Shown here: positions 40,186 to 51,472 of the stretch, piece by piece
How positions within the stretch are numbered: position 1 is the first letter of the stretch
Layout of the letters: the number at the start of each line of letters is the position of its first letter
Translations under genes and position numbers: made by a program
Notes under the pieces: model-generated
What the model was told of the DNA's origin: nothing
Database searches by the model: none
What the model saw: only the letters and a program-made list of their open reading frames with translations
Source of the DNA: Silene conica
Taxonomy: Eukaryota; Streptophyta; Magnoliopsida; Caryophyllales; Caryophyllaceae
Assembly (NCBI GenBank): GCA_029255685.2
Contig: CM055314.2
Location: 2,002,399-2,066,398, forward strand
Length of the DNA stretch: 64,000 nt
Direction of reading: 5' to 3'

Positions 40186-41110
40186 GTTGTTTCCGCTCTA
40201 TTCACGACAAACTTAAAATCAACAACACTTCCTCGTTTCCTGTCTTGCCGCTAACCAGTTTATTGCCTACACGACAGATCAAACATCTAATGAGGGAATC
40301 TATTGCAAAACAAAAAATGTTTAACAATTTACATAACTTTTAATTTTTAGGTTTTTATATATGTGATAGTTTCGATTTAAAATCTATAAAACCCCTTTGT
40401 CTTTCATTTTCTGTTTCATTCCACTCCCGTTTTTCCGTTTCTTTCTTTTTTCGCTTGTTGAGATGGGAGTTCACCCATGCCGGTTTCAAAGTGTTGAATT
40501 TCGGTATATAACTACTACTTCTCTTCCTATAGCACTCACAGTCTCCAATTCAAACAGACTGATACTTCCGGTCCTTTCTTTACAAATAACAGCAAAGTTA
40601 AACAATTGACTAAGACGGAGGGAAGGGAGTATCGAAGACGGAACCCTAGGTCTAAAAATGAACATCAATAACTACATTCAGATAAAATCGACCAACAGCG
40701 GCAGTAAAATTGAAAATAATACACACAAGGAATCAAAATCAAGATTCGATTATTCTAACCAAAATTGATAAAAACTGGAAATTACGATGCTGCATGATTA
40801 CGAGCGACTTATTTCGAAGCGTAACCTAATTCACGAATCATGATTAACTCAATTAATGATGAAGAGAAGGGAGTAGAAATGTATAGTGAATACCTGCGAG
40901 CAAAATGGAGAATGTCAGGAATGAAGAGAAAGACGGATGAAGAAATGAGAATGAATTAGGGTTCCGATGAATTAAGGCGAAATGCCAAACTTGTTGGTAA
41001 AGAAATTCAATCTCTGGAATCTTCCGTCTTGAATCCGTTCAATTGTGTTTCGATCCGTCTAACTTGAAGTAACTATAACCGTAATTCCCCATAAATCCAT
41101 AATTGCTAAG
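40186..41110. other. upstream region of the RBL14 gene
   Basis: Nothing coding is visible. A GGAGGGAAGGGAGTA tract at about 40617-40631 looks like one Stowaway terminus. Sequence around 40880-40960 is purine-rich on the plus strand, which would be a pyrimidine-rich leader on the gene strand. Confidence 0.4.
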
Positions 41111-43560
41111 GCTACAATGGGCTAACTAGACCGAGTACGCGATCGAGTGAGAGACCGAGTAACACATGAAGATTTTGTTCAGTTTCTGGAAGGAAGTCAC
41201 TTGATCGAGTGACGGGTGTATTCGACCGAGTGTGTTGCACTCGACCGGGTGCCACCGAGCACTTAATCGAGTGACATGTCGTTGTCAAGTCTATGCGTGT
41301 GAGTGGTAGGTAGATCTTATCATCTTTTAAGCATCTTTTTTTAGATTTTGGCTTAATTTTGCTCCATATTTTATCTACATAGATCTCTTTAAACTCCACA
41401 AAATACTTCATAGCTTATTTACAAGATTTAGGCTATGTTCTTTTGTACTGAAATAGATCTGATCTGGATTGAACTAAATTGAACTGAGATTAAAGGATCT
41501 GAACTGAAATTAACTTATTAGATTTAGGCTCTCTTCTTTTTGTTTTTTTGTTTTTTTTAATGTTGTAAACCAATCACATGTGGCCACGTGGAAGGTTACC
41601 ACTAGGGCTGATCTGATCCGGCTCGTAGAGCCTTCGTAATCTGCTCGGTACAAGCTTGGCTCCTAATCATTCAAAACTAATTCCGAGCTGATTTTGAGCC
41701 GGGGTGGTCCAAATCCAAACCGATTCCGAGCTTAGCAGAGCTCGGAATCGGAAGTTCGTTTAGGCTCGTTTTATCTATTATTTTAGTTAATTTGTCGTTT
41801 TGTAATTATTCTTGTTCCTAATAAAATGTCATTTTAGCATTTATAATCATATGTTTCTTATATTTGCGTTTATCTTAAATATATTTATTTGTTATTTGAT
41901 TTAAAAGTTCAATAAAGTGAAGAATATAAAGATTTAACCGAAGTCGAATAGAGTTCGAGCCTAAACTGAGCTGTTTCCAAGCTTTGATTTTCTAAGCTCG
42001 GATAATTCCGAGCCGATTCCGAGCTCAAGCTCAAGTTTTCGAGCCGATTCCGAGCCCACCTGAGCTCGAGCTCAAATCGGCTTGGTTACCACCATTTTTC
42101 AACAAGGTCACCACATGATTTTAAGATCACAAATTGACCTTTTTTTCTCCAAGGTCATCAAAATTAGTAAAAGATCACCAAAATTAGTAACTTATTCATA
42201 CTTTAGTACATTATTAACATGACCCAACAAGGTCACGATCTTCTTGCCGTGGGCGTGGCCGTGGGCATGGTCAATGGAAAATGATAAATAAAGAAAGAAG
42301 AAGAAGAAATGAAGAGTGGTAATAGATTTAGGAAGAAGAAGAAAAAAGACCCACAATTTAATTACCTAAACTCCTAAAGCTCTAACTAAATACGAGTGTT
42401 TTTACGAGAAAACTACATTTTTCATTTAGGTCAATCAGTTTAGTTTTTATCGGTTTAGATCAGGCTTATGTATCATTTAGTTATTATTAAGTTCTTCACT
42501 TTCAGTTCGACTTGAATTAAGTCGGTTTTGCATTAGTGTTCAAATTACTCATATGATGGTCGATCAATTGTAATTCAGACATCTTCTATTATTTTTTAAA
42601 ATTTAGATTTATTTTATGGTTTTTTTTTTGTTAAATACAACCTTTTAATTTTTTTCCCAAACACCACCTTTAAATTTGTTTTTGTCAAAGAAGACCTTTA
42701 ATTAAAAAATTTGTCAAACACGACATTTTAGCTGAATTCCGTTAACAAAGTATTAGATGTAACTATGTAAGTAGTATGTAAGGGTAAGATTATCCCCTAA
42801 GACTTTCCAAAGTCTTATAACTGTGTCATATCAGCTTTCTACTAACTTTTATTATTTTTTTATTACTCACCTCATACTTTATACATTATTCGTAGACTCA
42901 CATCAGACTCTACTTTTTTACATTATCTCTTTTTTTTACAAAAAGAAATTACGCATGACAACCGCTCATTGGATAATTTCCATGAAAAGTGGGTCAAGAC
43001 TCACCCAAAGTTTTAAGTTGAGTTTTTGATGTCCAAGACCCGACTTAAAACTTTGTTAAGATTTTGGTAGATTATTAGTAATTTTAAGTGAATTTTATTT
43101 TAAGACTTGCTAAAATCTTGTCTTAAGACTAACAATAATCTTACCTTGAGTTGGTCTGAAATTCAAATGAGCCAACGTTACGTTTACAGGTAAATGTGGC
43201 CATTATTGAAAAACAAGTTTTATAAACGGTAACATTAGTCTTACCATTATGGATTTGGGGTTACATTTAACTATAAAATGGTAACATATAACCCATCTGA
43301 ATTTCAAACCGAAAATATTAGTCCGAAACAAGAATTTGCCTATGACCCTAACTATGTCCATTTGGCAATTAACATTTGGTTATGTAAAGTGTAGTGTAAA
43401 TGTGATAATGCAGTGTTGAACGTGAGAGGGGGTCCTATGGCTTTTCAGCGCACATTCAGTCATATGACACTCTAACACGTATACACTTAATTTCGTCGGA
43501 CTTTTGTCATTGCTCATTTGCTCCAACAAAATAAGCCCACTCCACTCAGTCCACTGTCAG
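41111..43560. repeat. dispersed repeats: ATCGAGTGA, GAACTGA and GAGCTC families
   Basis: At 41135-41280 the words ATCGAGTGA, GACCGAGT and CACTCGACCG recur about eight times. At 41434-41545 is a relative of the PIF/Harbinger MITE (GTTCTTTTGTACTGAA, GAACTGAAATTAACTTA). From 41620 to 42085 GAGCTC, CCGATTCCGAGC and CTCGAGCTCAA words repeat. No gene was found; the remainder is AT-rich. Confidence 0.5.
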
Positions 43561-43564
43561 TGTG

Positions 43565-43770
43565 TGTCTAAGTCTTGCCTGCGATGGGTCGTCATTTGTG
43601 ACAGATATTTTGTGAGATAAAATGGATATAAAATGATTTAGTGGAGAAAGGGGATTACATGAATAGCGTTGGAGAGAGAGAAAAAGTGGGTATTTTGTGA
43701 GAGAAAACGATATCCGTCACAAGCTTGCAACGGATAGTGTCGTTGCAAATAAGAATTTGTGTTCAGTAAT
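43565..43770. mobile_element. GTGACGG-family MITE, uninterrupted copy
   Basis: This copy shows TAAGTCTTGCCTGCGATGGG, TTGTGACAGATATTTTGTG and AGAGAAAACGATATCCGTCA in the same order as 915-1703 but without the hAT insertion. It serves as the empty site for that insertion. Confidence 0.65.
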
Positions 43771-43901
43771 ATCATACCAACTGTCCATTTTCTATCCCTT
43801 CCCTCTTTACATTCACAACATCCACCCATTTTTATGCGACCGTAAGTCTCACGGAAGACGGATATATCTGTTTATTAGTTGAATATGGATCAAGTAATAT
43901 A

Positions 43902-43997
43902 CTATCCTCCGTTTTTATATAATGTACCCATTTGTTAAATATATGAGTGTAGTATTTTAATAAAATGGGTACATTATATAAAAATGGAGGAAGTACA
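43902..43997. mobile_element. short palindromic Stowaway-like MITE
   Basis: TCCTCCGTTTTTATATAATG and its near-perfect inverse CATTATATAAAAATGGAGGA enclose AATATATGAGTGTAG. The whole ~96-bp sequence could fold into one hairpin, and a TA lies at each edge. Confidence 0.7.
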
Positions 43998-44289
43998 AGT
44001 TGGTAAATAAGACAAAATATATTGCCTAAGGACTTAAGAAGTAGCATTAGGCTTTTGTCTTATCTAACCATTTGGACTTTACTTAATCCGTTTTCAATTT
44101 ATAACGGGGCATTCCACTGGGACCGATTGCCAAATAATACTAGTATTATATAAAAATATTACGGATGTCGGCCTCCAACTTTTTGTGTTTATTTCATTTT
44201 TATATTTTAAGTTCACCACATTATAGATTATTGCCTAAAATAGAGATATTTAATTAAAGTGTTTTGCTTGTAATAAGGGACGAAGTTTA

Positions 44290-45169
44290 GACCATCCCCA
44301 AGCAAGGTGGATGAGGAATTCAATAAATAATTGGGTCAAGTTAATTAAGTATTACGGGGTAGTAACTTAATTAGCAAGACCCATTACAAAATAGGGTTAA
44401 TTGGTGACCTTTTTTTTTAAGTATTGACCCACCTATTGACCCAGTAGTTGTTTGATGAGTTTAAAATATAGTACTTCCTCCATTTTAATCCAAATGGCTT
44501 ATCTACCTTTTTCACGTTTGCCAACGCACGTTTTACGTGCTTCATATCTTTAGCTATGTATTTGTAAAAATTATAAAAGTTATATATTTTCAATGTACTC
44601 GAAACGACAAATTAAACAAGACCCCACATGAATATATTTTTTCTTACGTATTGAGAGAAAATTAAGATTGAAGGTTGATTAGTGAATAGTGTACAAAAAT
44701 CAAATAGGCCATTTGGATTAAAATGGAGGAAGTAATAATAATGGATAAAGTAAGACTGATGGGTTTTTTAGTGGGGTAAAAAATGTGGAAAATAATTAAA
44801 AATGTTGGAAAATTAAAAATAATTGGGTTGATGACCTAGGTGGTGACCTTTTGCTTGGGAGAGTGAAAATGGGTCAAGATAAATTAATAGTAAAAATATG
44901 TATTGACCTTTTGCTCTAAATATAACCGCTATTAATTGCTTGCTTGGGTCAAGTTAATTACAATTAATAGAAAATTATGATTGACCCAAGGGTGTTGACG
45001 GTCAATTTGTGACCCAAGGTGGAGTAAATTGACTCATCTATTGACCCCTTATGTGACAAATTCTCATTGGTTACAAATTATGTTATTGAGGATCAATGTC
45101 AATAAGGTGAGATTAAGGGTTAATATGTTATTAACTCGATTAAATCGACCTTTTGTTTGGGGATGATCT
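44290..45169. mobile_element. fold-back element with CCATCCCCAAGCAA ends
   Basis: The left end GACCATCCCCAAGCAA and right end TTGTTTGGGGATGATC are inverted. Subterminal TGACCC/GGGTCA words are scattered through the interior. A Stowaway element is inserted inside it (44474-44732). No transposase frame. Confidence 0.55.
44474..44732. mobile_element. Stowaway MITE nested in the fold-back element
   Basis: It begins CTTCCTCCATTTTAATCCAA and ends TTGGATTAAAATGGAGGAAG, a 20-base terminal inverted repeat with no mismatch, flanked by TA on both sides (44472-44473 and 44733-44734). Confidence 0.88.
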
Positions 45170-45775
45170 TAGGTAGGACTCAAATTTGAAGAATAATTAT
45201 TAATAGCGGTTATATTTAGAGCAATAGTCTACACTAGCAAATTGGTAAAGCAAGCTAAGAGTACTTCGACGATGTCGGTGGTTTGACTTATGCATGAACT
45301 ATATTCTGTTTCGCGACAACTTGACTTATTTCATTTTAACGTCTATAAGGATTTTTGCGACTAAAAAGTAGAGAACGATATCTATCAGTCCTACTTTAAC
45401 TAAAAATATTAATACTGTTATTCCACTAGCAATTATTTTACGACTTGTTTCTTATCATTTATGTTTTATTTTCGATTTGTTTCATCAGATCAATAAGAAC
45501 GATTTCTATCGGTCCTAGTGGGAAGAAAATAGAGCACCCAATGATATAGTGTCACTTGCATATTGTGAGATAGACACTATCCATCTTAAACTTGTGACAA
45601 ATAGTATACGTTTTCAATAGAAAATTGTGTTAGCATATTCAATTTGTAATTATAATGAGTTACCTATTATTAACCTGCATAAATTAAGAAAAAAAGAAGA
45701 TATAGGGAATAGTAAAACTATGTCTAGTTCAGCTCTCCAGTTTAATTCAATTTAGTCCATCTCTTTATAAATTAA

Positions 45776-45912
45776 GGCTCTGTTCTTTTTAGTCTGAATT
45801 GAACTGAGCAACATCGAAAGAAGATGAGTTAAATTGAATGAAGTTGAAGTAAAAGTTAATTTTAAAGAGACGAGCTGAATTGAACTCGATTGAGCTAAAG
45901 TGAACAACAATA
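45776..45912. mobile_element. PIF/Harbinger-type MITE, decayed right end
   Basis: After TAA it begins GGCTCTGTTCTTTTTAGTC and carries GAATTGAACTGAG words like the element at 4111-4246. The matching AACAGGGCC right end is not present. Confidence 0.5.
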
Positions 45913-47159
45913 GTGCATGTATTTTTTAACCTTCATAGAAAATATGGATTACATCATAAATTCATTAGGTCATTTATTTCATTTATAGAACATAAATAAT
46001 AGAATAAACCTAAAAATAAGTAACTAGTTGTACGGATAGTGATTATGAAAGAACATTTCTAACAAAACAATTAACAATAATCAACATAAAGATTCAAACT
46101 TTCAAACTCAAATTGATTCAAAGTTTCCTTTATCATATGAATGTTTGCTTATATGATATGCGTGATTTGTAGGCTATCACATACGAATATCCGAGGTTTA
46201 CTCAGTGCACACCGAAGATAGTCCCCACAGGTTCCCTCGTCACCAAAAAAAATACTCCTTTTGTCTCAACATATTCTTTACATTTGTTTCTGCCTTTTTA
46301 GACACTATTCACAACTCAAAAAAAAATTTCAGTATAGAAAAATAATCATGTGCTATTATATTTGATTTGTCTTTGTGAATACATTAAAAATATCAGTTTT
46401 TTATAATTTTTATCAACACAAAATAAAAAAATATTAGTGGTGTATAAATAAACCTCAAAATATGTGAAAAACAAACGTAAAAAATCTTTTGAATCGGAAA
46501 TCGGAATAAGAAGTGTATCACAAGAGAAATAATGGAGGTTTGATGTGCAAATGTGTATTGTAGTAAATCTTGTTTTATTTGCTTGTTTTTTCTTAGCATT
46601 ATTGCATGTACGTTTCCAATTCCATCAACTTAAAAAGCTTTCAAAATAACAACCATTTATTTTTTACAAAAAGACATCACTATGCCTGAAATTTCCACAT
46701 GGAAATAGTCAAATAGTAGCCACTTTATTTCTTAATTTGAGAATTAAATAGAAAAGTAAAATACGTAGAGAATAATCTAATAAGAAGATTTTAATTCAAA
46801 ACCTTTAATTTAAACTCGAAATATTTACCATTTAACATATAAGTCGACCAGAGCTACATTAATGTTACTTTCTTTTAGGAAATATAAGTAAATTTATTTT
46901 ATGTCAACAAAAGATTTTACGAGACATTTTTACAGAGACTAACCGTATAATACCACGTACTCTTTAGAAATCCGTCTTCACTCTATTCGTATTCTTTTGT
47001 GTAAAATGAGTCATTACCCTTTCTAAGTGTTAATGACTAGATTTAGTCCCCAATACGAAAGTTAAGCATAAAAAGCAACAGAGACACAAATTCTTATTTA
47101 AGACAGTTATTATCCATTAAAGCTTAAAACAAGTAAAATACATATCAAATTACATGTAA
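45913..47159. other. AT-rich intergenic sequence
   Basis: No gene. A CTCC(T)TTTGTCTCAAC terminus near 46255 resembles a Stowaway end without a partner. A minus-strand frame at 46393-46599 is compositionally AT-driven. Confidence 0.4.
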
Positions 47160-47567
47160 GACCCTGTTCTTTTCGATTGAAACGATCTGAAATGAATTAC
47201 TTGGAGTAGAGTTTAATTGAACTAAATTGAGTGACACCGAGTTGAAGTGAATTTAGTTGAATTAAAAGTTAATTTTGTGAAGAGATTAACTGAACATAAT
47301 TGATTGAACGTAAATAAAACCTAACGGAATAATATCAAGCAAGATTAAAAGAAGCTGAAATTACAGCCCGTCTTACTTCAGACCGGAAGCTCCGTCTCAA
47401 ACAATAAGATCTCTTACAAGTGTAAATTACATGGGTTGCTTTCTCACTCACTCACTAAACGGGTATTTTGTGAGAGGAAATGATATTCGTTTTATTATTT
47501 CAGATGGATCTTGCGGTCTAAAATAAGAATTAATGTTGAAATAATTAAGTCAAAAAAATCAGGGCCT
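47160..47567. mobile_element. PIF/Harbinger-type MITE with TAA duplication and internal insertion
   Basis: It starts GACCCTGTTCTTTTCG and ends AAAAATCAGGGCC, with TAA on both sides (47157-47159, 47568-47570). At 408 bp it is much longer than the 136-bp relative at 4111. The extra ~190 bp around 47345-47540 (CCGTCTTACTTCAGACCG ... GCGGTCTAAAATAAGA) looks like a second MITE inserted into it. Confidence 0.75.
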
Positions 47568-47713
47568 AAGTTAGCAACGATAAAAACTTTATTATCATCA
47601 TAGTATTTGGTCCATTTTAAAATTTAAGACAGATACTCCATATTTAGTGAAAGTGATTATAATGGGTAACGTGTGGTGTTGAATGGTATACAAATATACG
47701 ATGTTTGGAGTGA

Positions 47714-47722
47714 CTATAAATA
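47714..47722 (+). promoter_or_regulatory. TATA box of the CCR-like gene
   Basis: CTATAAATA lies about 100 bases before the start codon. It is followed by an AAATATAAATAT simple repeat directly upstream of the ATG. Confidence 0.55.
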
Positions 47723-47821
47723 TTAGTAGAAAAGAGAGACCAAATCACATTATCATCTCACATTTTGCAACCAAACTAAAATCCAAATAAATATAAATAT
47801 AAATATAAATATAGATATAAT

Positions 47822-50321
47822 ATGACAGGAGAGGTGGTTTGTGTGACGGGAGCCAGCGGTTTCATTGGGTCCTGGCTAGTCCAGTTCCTCCTTGACCGTG
47901 GCTACACCGTCCACGCCACCGTCCAAAATCTCAGTACGTAATTACCTCCGTCTCCGTTCTTCTTTTTCATATTATCATTCTGCTTTTTTTGTTATAAAAG
48001 ATCGTTGTATGTTTGTATTAACATACAACGATCTCGTTCATTATTAGTAATAAATAAACGAAGTTTACGCATGGGCGCACCCACGATTATATATGTGGGG
48101 TGGTAAAAGAAAATTTAAATGGTAAAATGCTCGAAATAGGAATTTAAATCCAAAACCTTTACCATTGAACCACAAAATATTTACTGTAAATTAAATGAGA
48201 TAACAGTTATGCATCTACTAACCAGCAATATTTGGGGTAGCAAAAAATGTTCTCTAAGCCAATTTTTTAAAGTTTCGGGTAGCGGCCGCCACTCTTTATT
48301 ACTACGTGGGTTCGTAATCTTCGTATAAACATTAGATGACCAAATGCACAACGCCCGTTTTACGTTAAAATACGTAGATTCAATAAAAACGAATGAATCA
48401 TGCTTACGACTTTAATTTAACTCGACTTTGGTTCTAAATTATACGTAGATTTGGAAATGTTAGACGATTCAGAATTGTTAAACGAGTCGTTTTTGTTTTT
48501 GTTTGAGTAGATGATACAAAGGAAACCGGGCACTTAACAGCACTGAAAGGAGCTGAAAACGGTCTAAAACTGTTTCAAATGGATCTTCTTGATTACGATT
48601 CTATTGTCGCTGTCCTAACCGGCACGTCCGGTGTTTTCCACCTCGCTTCACCCAATGTCATTGGTCAAGTCGTCGACCCTGAGGTATGCTAATTCAACTC
48701 GACCCACTCACTCAATCACAACACGTATTTAAATAAAGTGAAGCGTCTAAATAACATACGTGTATTATTGTACGCGCGAGAATAACAAAGAAAGAGTTGT
48801 TGGAGCCGGCTATTAAAGGGACAAAGAATGTACTAACAGCAGCAAAGGAGTTGGGTGTTAAACGCGCAGTCGTGACGTCTTCAATCTCGTCCATTGTTCC
48901 GAGCCCAAATTGGCCTGCAGATGTTCCCAAGGGGGAAGATTGTTGGACCGACGAGGAATACTGCAGGAGCCAGGGAGTAAGATATATACTTTTGCATCTT
49001 CTTTTTTTCTTCTGTGCCAGGTTGTAACATCATAGTTAAGGTTTTGGAGTATATTTTACTGCAGTTATGGTATCCACTCTCGAAAATGTGGGCTGAGAAA
49101 GCCGCGTGGGAGGTGGCGAAAGAGAAAGACATGGATGTGGTTATCATCAATCCGGCTACAGTTTTAGGCCCTGTTCTTCCACCTATTCTCAATTCCAGCA
49201 TGGCCGTCGTTCTTGCTCTCCTTAAAGGTAACTGGTAACTGGTAATTGGTAATTGGAATGGGGTTATGTAAAGTTAGAAAAGGTTGTCGAGTGTTGGTTG
49301 ATGCCTGAGTTGGGGCCTCTGAACCAATGCGACTTGATTGTGTCTATTCATGCCTGGGTCGGGGTCTATGATTTAGATGCTGCTGATTGATTGTGTCTAG
49401 TCTTACCTGAGTTGGGGTCCGACTTAGATACTGCTGATTGATTGTTTCTCATAATTTTATTTATGTTGGAGCATGCTGATTTGTATAACATGTTTATCTC
49501 TTTATGTGTTTATTGACAATGAACGGCTGGGAGAACCTCTAAATGTAAAATGGTTGATGCAGGGAGCACGGAAACATACGAGAACTTTTACATTGGATGT
49601 GTACATGTTAAAGATGTAGCCATGGCTCATATTTTGTTGTATGAAAACAAGGCCGCGACTGGTAGGCACCTATGCACCAAAGATATTACGCACTTCAGCG
49701 ACTTCGCTGCTAAGGTTGCTGAACTCTACCCAGAATACAATGTTCCAAGGTATCAACACCCGTATAAATTGCAAAGTCCGGTGACACACGACTCCCTCCG
49801 TTTACTCCAATTCTATACCTTTGTTCGATATTATGCAATTGGATTGTGACCAAAAGGTATGGAATTGGAATGCTGGAGGGAGTATTGGAGTGGTAGTGCA
49901 CAAATTCTTGTTTCAGACCGTCACTTTTGGTCTGAAATAATAAGACGGGATTTTGTAACCATTTTACAGCCAAATGTAACTACGATAGTATGGTCAATGT
50001 TACAGCTTATGATAACTTGTTTGTAAATAATGGTCACATTTGGCTGTAAAATGGTTACAAAGTCCCGTCTTACGGTTTCAGACCAAAATTAACGTTTGAA
50101 ACAAGACCAACTGAGTAATAGTGTATGTTCGAGTCATGCCATGGTTGTGTTCAATAATTATCGTTCCCATGAATAGGTTTCCGAAGGACACACAGCCGGG
50201 ATTGTTGAGAACAAAAAATGCAGGGAAGAAGTTGATGGACTTGGGTCTAAACTTCACTCCAATGGAGGACATCATCAAAGACTCGGTCGAAAGCTTAAAA
50301 GCCGGAGGATATCTGTCTTGA
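47822..50321 (+). CDS. cinnamoyl-CoA reductase-like NADPH-dependent reductase
   Basis: Extended short-chain dehydrogenase of the CCR/DFR-like superfamily. Six exons join in frame with GT-AG introns: 47822-47933, 48511-48683, 48791-48976, 49065-49227, 49563-49749 and 50177-50321, giving 321 residues. The N terminus has the dinucleotide-binding glycine motif [12 protein letters not shown]. The central region has VFHLASP and [18 protein letters not shown]. The catalytic Tyr-Lys pair is in [16 protein letters not shown] (YxxxK). Then come [11 protein letters not shown] and a conserved C-terminal half with [14 protein letters not shown]. The position of the true CCR signature KNWYCYGK reads CRSQGLWYPLSK instead, so this is a CCR-like enzyme of unknown substrate, not a proven lignin CCR. 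Intron 5 holds two MITEs. It is convergent with EIN2, about 1.15 kb apart. Confidence 0.93.
49793..49882. mobile_element. Stowaway-like MITE in CCR-like intron 5
   Basis: TCCCTCCGTTTACTCCAATT is answered by AATTGGAATGCTGGAGGGAG, forming a ~90-bp fold-back with the arms CTATACCTTT and AAAGGTATGG. Confidence 0.75.
49905..50107. mobile_element. long inverted-repeat MITE in CCR-like intron 5
   Basis: The left arm runs TTGTTTCAGACCGTCACTTT, then AAGACGGGATTTTGTAACCA and TTTACAGCCAAATG. The right arm is its inverse, ending GGTTTCAGACCAAAATTAACG and TTGAAACAAGA. The arms cover almost the whole 200 bp, so transcripts of this intron could form a long hairpin. Relatives with CAGACCGTNACTTTTG occur near 5965 and 60000. 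Confidence 0.75.
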
Positions 50322-51472
50322 TTCCTGGTCTGCGAACCGACTACATATGCTATTGTAAAGCATATATCTATCTATTCTATCTATCAGAAATCAGAATAAT
50401 GTAATCTGGTGTCATGTTTTTCATCGATTTAGGTTTCGTAAAACCCTCTTTCAAACGGCTCAGTTATCGGAATAATGTAATTTTAAGCTGATGCTTAGCA
50501 TTCCTTCATCGTCGCATTTAAAGATCTTTCATTGCACTTGTGTTCTATATTTTTCTATGCTTGTTATGATTTGGTTGGATACGTAATACCCGGTTTTTCA
50601 AATGCGCGTCAAATCTGATCTAATATGGAGCAAAGTATCAGCAAACATTTTTGCATCGATGTTGTAATTTGTAAGTACGGAGAACAAAGGTTACGACAAC
50701 ATCTGTTCCCCAAGAGACCTATCATCTGTATCAATCCCGTCATCAGTTTATTTTCTTTTTCAAATAATGTAATGAAATGTCTGACCCAGCGAGTCGAGTA
50801 GATTGTATGTATTAACCTTTCTTTCGTGCTGCCAACACACACACAAAAAACGGGGTTACGACTTACGACAACATGCCTAAACTGATGCAGCGTCGCAACT
50901 CACCGGCCCTTCCTTTCTGTCGAGTGTCGAGGGTTTAAACCGACGGCCTAATACGTTTGACGAAATCAGTCACTGCTTCCAGACTGCGAGCTGAACGTTT
51001 TGATGATTATGAGACCGGAGTCTGAGACTGTATAAGCCACCACATTTATAAGTTATAACACGAAAGAGATCAGGCGCGACCAAGTGTACATAAAAAAAAC
51101 AGCTGTGGTTCATCGAAAAAGCAGCCGTGATTTATTAAAAAAAGCACCTGTGATTTATTAAAACCTTACTGTGGTTTATAAAATTCTACTGGGATTATAA
51201 AAAAAAAGCTACTATGCTCTCTACCAATCCCTCTATTCTTCCTACTGTGATGTGGTCAGATACACCCTGAAACTCGTCCCGGTGTATAAAGCGAAACCAA
51301 AGGATAAACTACTTACCAGACTTTCTGATACACAATTCGAAGCCTCGGGTTATTACAACTAACCCAGAGACCACAGAAGACCATAGACCATACCCCATGA
51401 TCAAAAGAATTTACTTTCTTCCAAAAATGAACTGCTCCAAATCTACCCACTGATCGATATGATGTTTGAGAG
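50322..51472. other. convergent intergenic region with a minisatellite
   Basis: This holds the 3' flanks of the CCR-like gene and EIN2. At about 51090-51215 a degenerate ~25-bp unit (GCNGTGATTTATTAAAAAAA-like) repeats roughly five times, decaying to the right. No coding frame is supported. Confidence 0.6.
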
